A stretch of 64,000 bases of DNA from Phormidium tanganyikae FI6-MK23 (GTDB lineage Bacteria > Cyanobacteriota > Cyanobacteriia > Leptolyngbyales > Leptolyngbyaceae), in contig JAHHHU010000002.1 of the NCBI GenBank assembly GCA_019359175.1, positions 248,001 through 312,000 of the forward strand, written 5' to 3'. Every line of letters begins with the position of its first letter. Position 1 is the stretch's first letter. Both the position numbers and the translations under genes were made by a program. Below are positions 61,693 through 64,000 of this stretch, one piece after another. Under the pieces are notes generated by a model. That model worked only from the letters and a program-made list of their open reading frames with translations, did no database searches and was not told the DNA's origin.

Positions 61693-63171
61693 ATGAGCAA
61701 TTATTGGGCGATCTCAGTCGGAATCAATCACTACCAGTTCCTTCAACCCCTTCATTTTGCCCAATCGGATGCCCAATCTCTCTGTGAAAGTCTGGTCAGC
61801 GATGCGGGTTTTTTACCGGAACATTGCCTGCTCATCACGGATACTTCCCCGGACTTGTTCGGGCATTCGACTGACCCGACGCACGAAAATTTGCAGTACT
61901 GGACAACCGTTCTAAAAGATAAGCTCCAGCCTGAAGATGGCTTGTGGTGCTACTTTAGCGGTTATGGAATTTGTGTGGACGGTGAAGATTTTCTGCTGCC
62001 GATCGAGGGAGATGCAGCCCGTGTGAGAGAAACGGGATTTTCGGTACGATCGCTGTTTCAAATCTTGCGATCGCTGCCGACGCAAAAGATTCTTGTTTTG
62101 CTCGATATCAATCGTTCCTCGGCTGTCTCTAACGAAAAAGTGGGCGCTCAAACGGCAACCCTAGCGCGTGAATATGGGATTCCAACCCTGTTATCGTGCC
62201 GCCCTGAGCAGTTTTCTCACGAATCCCCCGCCCACAATCACGGGCTATTTACTCAGGCATTACTCGAAGGATTGCGATCGCATCAATGTTCAACCTTATC
62301 GGCTTTAGAGGATTTTCTCAAAACACGACTCCCGGAACTCTGTGATCACAACGATCGACCGCTTCAAGATCCGGTTTTAGTCGTCTCTGATCCAGAGCAG
62401 CTTTATCAAGTGATCATGCCTGTGAACTGGGCAGAGACGGAATCCTGGGTTGCAGCAGAATCGAATCCGTTCGCGATCGAAGATGATTTGTATCTCACCG
62501 CAGAGAATGAGACTTCATTCGATAATTTTGTGGCGCAACCGACAATCATGGGCGCAACCGCAGAACTGTCATCCTACGAAGAGATTCCAGAGCAATTCAT
62601 TCTCGATCCGGTGCAGGTCGAGCCAGAACCCGTTCCCGACTTGACGCTAGACGAGCCGATCGACGCTGATCCGACTCCGCTCGTGTCTCCCGTCCCCAAA
62701 GAACCTGAAGTGCAGGATCAAATGTTTTGGGAACGGCTGCTATTCGGTGGAAGCGCGATTCTGCTCGTCTTATTGCTCGGTGTGTTGTTCCGCAACTGGT
62801 CAGCCTTTGTCGGCGGTCAGCAGACTGCAAAAACCACAACGCCCGAAGCGATCGCGTCTCCAAGCCCTGCCGCTACTCCATCCGCGCAGATTTTGAATGA
62901 AGCTCGATCTCTGATCAAACCGACCCTAGCTTCTGATGCAAGTAAGGCAATCGATCGCGCCCGCACGATTCCAGCCAGTGATCCGCTTTACGCTCAAGCG
63001 CAGCAAGATATCGATCGCTGGAGCCGCAATATTCTAGACATTGCCCGCCAACGAGCCGTACAGAAAGAATTTCAGCAAGCGATCGCAGCCGCACAACTCG
63101 TTCCCAAAGATCGCCCTCAAGTTTACGCTGATGCCCAGAAAGCAATTCAGCAATGGCGGAAAGCGCGTTAA
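61693..63171 (+). CDS. Orthocaspase-like protein with both catalytic residues replaced
   Basis: A 492-residue protein with an N-terminal caspase p20 domain (1-240): YWAISVGINHYQFLQPLHFA, then CYFSGYGICVDGEDFLLPIE and KILVLLDINRSSAV. The His of the usual YFSGHG is Tyr91, and the Cys of DxCRS is Asn140, so it should lack peptidase activity. After an acidic Pro-rich linker (about 260-345) comes a membrane helix (about 349-369) and a helical C-terminal region (about 395-490) with repeated AQQDIDRW-like units. It may bind or scaffold rather than cut. Start supported by GAGG upstream. Confidence 0.88.
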   Translation: MSNYWAISVGINHYQFLQPLHFAQSDAQSLCESLVSDAGFLPEHCLLITDTSPDLFGHSTDPTHENLQYWTTVLKDKLQPEDGLWCYFSGYGICVDGEDFLLPIEGDAARVRETGFSVRSLFQILRSLPTQKILVLLDINRSSAVSNEKVGAQTATLAREYGIPTLLSCRPEQFSHESPAHNHGLFTQALLEGLRSHQCSTLSALEDFLKTRLPELCDHNDRPLQDPVLVVSDPEQLYQVIMPVNWAETESWVAAESNPFAIEDDLYLTAENETSFDNFVAQPTIMGATAELSSYEEIPEQFILDPVQVEPEPVPDLTLDEPIDADPTPLVSPVPKEPEVQDQMFWERLLFGGSAILLVLLLGVLFRNWSAFVGGQQTAKTTTPEAIASPSPAATPSAQILNEARSLIKPTLASDASKAIDRARTIPASDPLYAQAQQDIDRWSRNILDIARQRAVQKEFQQAIAAAQLVPKDRPQVYADAQKAIQQWRKAR

Positions 63172-63234
63172 AAATTCGCTGGCATCACCCGCTAGACTAG
63201 AGAAGTAGATTCGACTCAATCACGAGGAGAAAGC

Positions 63235-63480
63235 ATGATTAACCCGGATCAAGTTGAGGCAATGATCAAATCAGGATTGCCAGATGCCCAAGTTACGGCA
63301 GTCAGCCCCGATGGTGAACATTTTGAGGTGACGGTGATCTCCTCTGCCTTTGCTGGAAAACGGCGCGTTCAACAGCACCAACTTGTATACGGGACTGTTC
63401 AGCAAGCGATGGCATCGGAAGCAATCCATGCGCTTTCCCTTAACACCTTCACGCCCGAAGAATGGGCAACGAAAAACTGA
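63235..63480 (+). CDS. bolA: BolA family protein
   Basis: An 81-residue alpha/beta protein with the BolA core: MINPDQVEAMIKSGLPDAQV, SPDGEHFEVTVISSAFAGKR and VYGTVQQAMASEAIHALSLN. Probable [2Fe-2S] partner of monothiol glutaredoxins. A clear GAGGAG ribosome site lies 8 bases before the ATG. It is followed after 25 bases by grxD, its usual Fe-S trafficking partner. Confidence 0.95.
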   Translation: MINPDQVEAMIKSGLPDAQVTAVSPDGEHFEVTVISSAFAGKRRVQQHQLVYGTVQQAMASEAIHALSLNTFTPEEWATKN

Positions 63481-63505
63481 CGTTTCTTTACCCCCTTAAA
63501 TTCCT

Positions 63506-63829
63506 ATGACTACAGCAGCCCAAGATCGAATTAACACCCTGCTCAACACCAGCAAAATCGTTGTGTTTATGAAGGGCAGCAAGTTAATGCCTATGTGCGG
63601 GTTTTCTAACAATGTCGTGCAAATCCTCAACACGCTCGGTGTTCCATACGAAACCGTAGACGTGCTGGAAGATGCCGAAATCCGCCAAGGCATCAAAGAG
63701 TTCTCGAACTGGCCCACAATTCCCCAGGTGTATATCAATGGGGAATTTATCGGCGGCTCGGACATCATGATCGAAATGTACCAGAAAGGCGAACTGCAAC
63801 AGCTTGTAGAAGTTGCGCTCGCTTCCTAA
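63506..63829 (+). CDS. grxD: Monothiol glutaredoxin (CGFS type)
   Basis: A 107-residue glutaredoxin that carries and delivers [2Fe-2S] clusters with glutathione. CGFS is at 31-34 inside [17 protein letters not shown] in [23 protein letters not shown] and the C-terminal helix bind glutathione. It directly follows bolA, forming a two-gene unit ended by the palindrome at 63841. Confidence 0.97.
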   Translation: MTTAAQDRINTLLNTSKIVVFMKGSKLMPMCGFSNNVVQILNTLGVPYETVDVLEDAEIRQGIKEFSNWPTIPQVYINGEFIGGSDIMIEMYQKGELQQLVEVALAS

Positions 63830-63840
63830 TTCCAATAAAG

Positions 63841-63862
63841 AAGGGGCGCGATCGCGCCCCTT
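63841..63862. terminator. Perfect palindrome acting as terminator between grxD and DUF6761
   Basis: A 22-bp perfect palindrome with arms AAGGGGCGCGA and its complement, built around GCGATCGC (HIP1). It sits 11 bases after the grxD stop and 5 bases from the DUF6761 stop. A GC-rich stem with only two flanking T on each side makes termination plausible but not classical. Confidence 0.6.
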
Positions 63863-63867
63863 CACAC

Positions 63868-64000
63868 TTATCGATAATCAGGTTCTGGCATCACACTCTC
63901 AAAATTAGACGGATCGTAGATGTAGCGGGTGATCTCCTCCTCTAGGCGGTTGATTTGGTATGGCTCCAAAACGCTTGACTGTCTCAGGGCTGCCAAATAG
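63868..64000 (-). CDS. DUF6761 family protein, C-terminal part (runs off the window)
   Basis: The last 43 codons are present and end in TAA at 63868-63870. The translation YLAALRQSSVLEPYQINRLE followed by EEITRYIYDPSNFESVMPEP and DYR matches the C-terminus of the cyanobacterial DUF6761 family, which commonly neighbours grxD. Function unknown. The N-terminus lies beyond the window. Confidence 0.8.
   Translation of the reverse strand, partial: YLAALRQSSVLEPYQINRLEEEITRYIYDPSNFESVMPEPDYR

Noticed and set aside
1-64000. CRISPR array, tRNA, rRNA, or intact insertion sequence
   Set aside because: Scanning the gene-free stretches showed no regularly spaced direct repeats, cloverleaf-like tRNA ends, rRNA sequence or transposase gene.

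Overview
The window is a 64 kb piece of a cyanobacterial chromosome. Evidence: very frequent HIP1 octamers (GCGATCGC) in genes on both strands, and cyanobacterial or plastid-type genes (CP12, Ycf35, Ycf46-type AAA ATPase, hemL, DUF5340, DUF6761, DUF6887/6888, an orthocaspase relative, SmtA metallothionein). Gene density, moderate GC and the many multi-PAS/GAF sensor proteins suggest a filamentous Leptolyngbya-like lineage; the genus is inference. I see no rRNA, tRNA, CRISPR array, prophage or intact insertion sequence.

Layout. 1-5.2 kb: start of ileS, a DUF6888/DUF6887 pair whose first member looks frameshifted, lpdA, trpC, DUF5340 and a coiled-coil protein. 5.2-10.5 kb: leuB, a DUF2127 membrane protein, a DUF433/PIN-like toxin-antitoxin pair, mltA and a family 2 glycosyltransferase. 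10.6-17.7 kb: a signalling block with a 1928-residue hybrid histidine kinase followed closely by a CheR-PAS methyltransferase; the kinase carries nine seven-residue repeats inside its first ATPase domain. 17.9-26.5 kb: a cystine lyase (C-DES type), a GT-B glycosyltransferase, a Uma2 nuclease-like protein, a DUF4160/DUF2442 pair, an ABC exporter, a dynamin-like GTPase, a degenerate ADP-ribosylglycohydrolase and a peptidoglycan-binding protein. 27-33 kb: asnB, smtA with a SmtB-type operator, hemL, chaB, ycf35 and the Ycf46-type ATPase. 33-39 kb: a HEAT/WD40 protein and an incomplete sugar-uptake set (ATPase and binding lipoprotein, no permeases) around a PAS histidine kinase. 38.9-42.3 kb: an accessory patch with two gene remnants, a membrane-anchored SDR fused to a DehI-type dehalogenase domain, and a second SDR whose catalytic Tyr is His. 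42.3-47.9 kb: a membrane protein, a retropepsin-like protease, a pentapeptide/HhH/membrane protein and an LCP protein. 48-64 kb: mainly housekeeping (surE, pheS, larE, cp12, FIST protein, trmB, mutS2, nth, ruvC, ZIP transporter, M28 peptidase, pseudo-orthocaspase, bolA-grxD, DUF6761).

Themes. Central metabolism and translation genes are interleaved with signalling and accessory genes. Four intergenic sites carry one family of palindromic GCCCCCTAAATCCCCC elements, and a second palindromic repeat lies between trmB and mutS2. The most unusual items are the SDR-DehI fusion with its His-variant SDR partner, the heptad insertion in the giant kinase, the pentapeptide-HhH-membrane protein and the orthocaspase lacking both catalytic residues.
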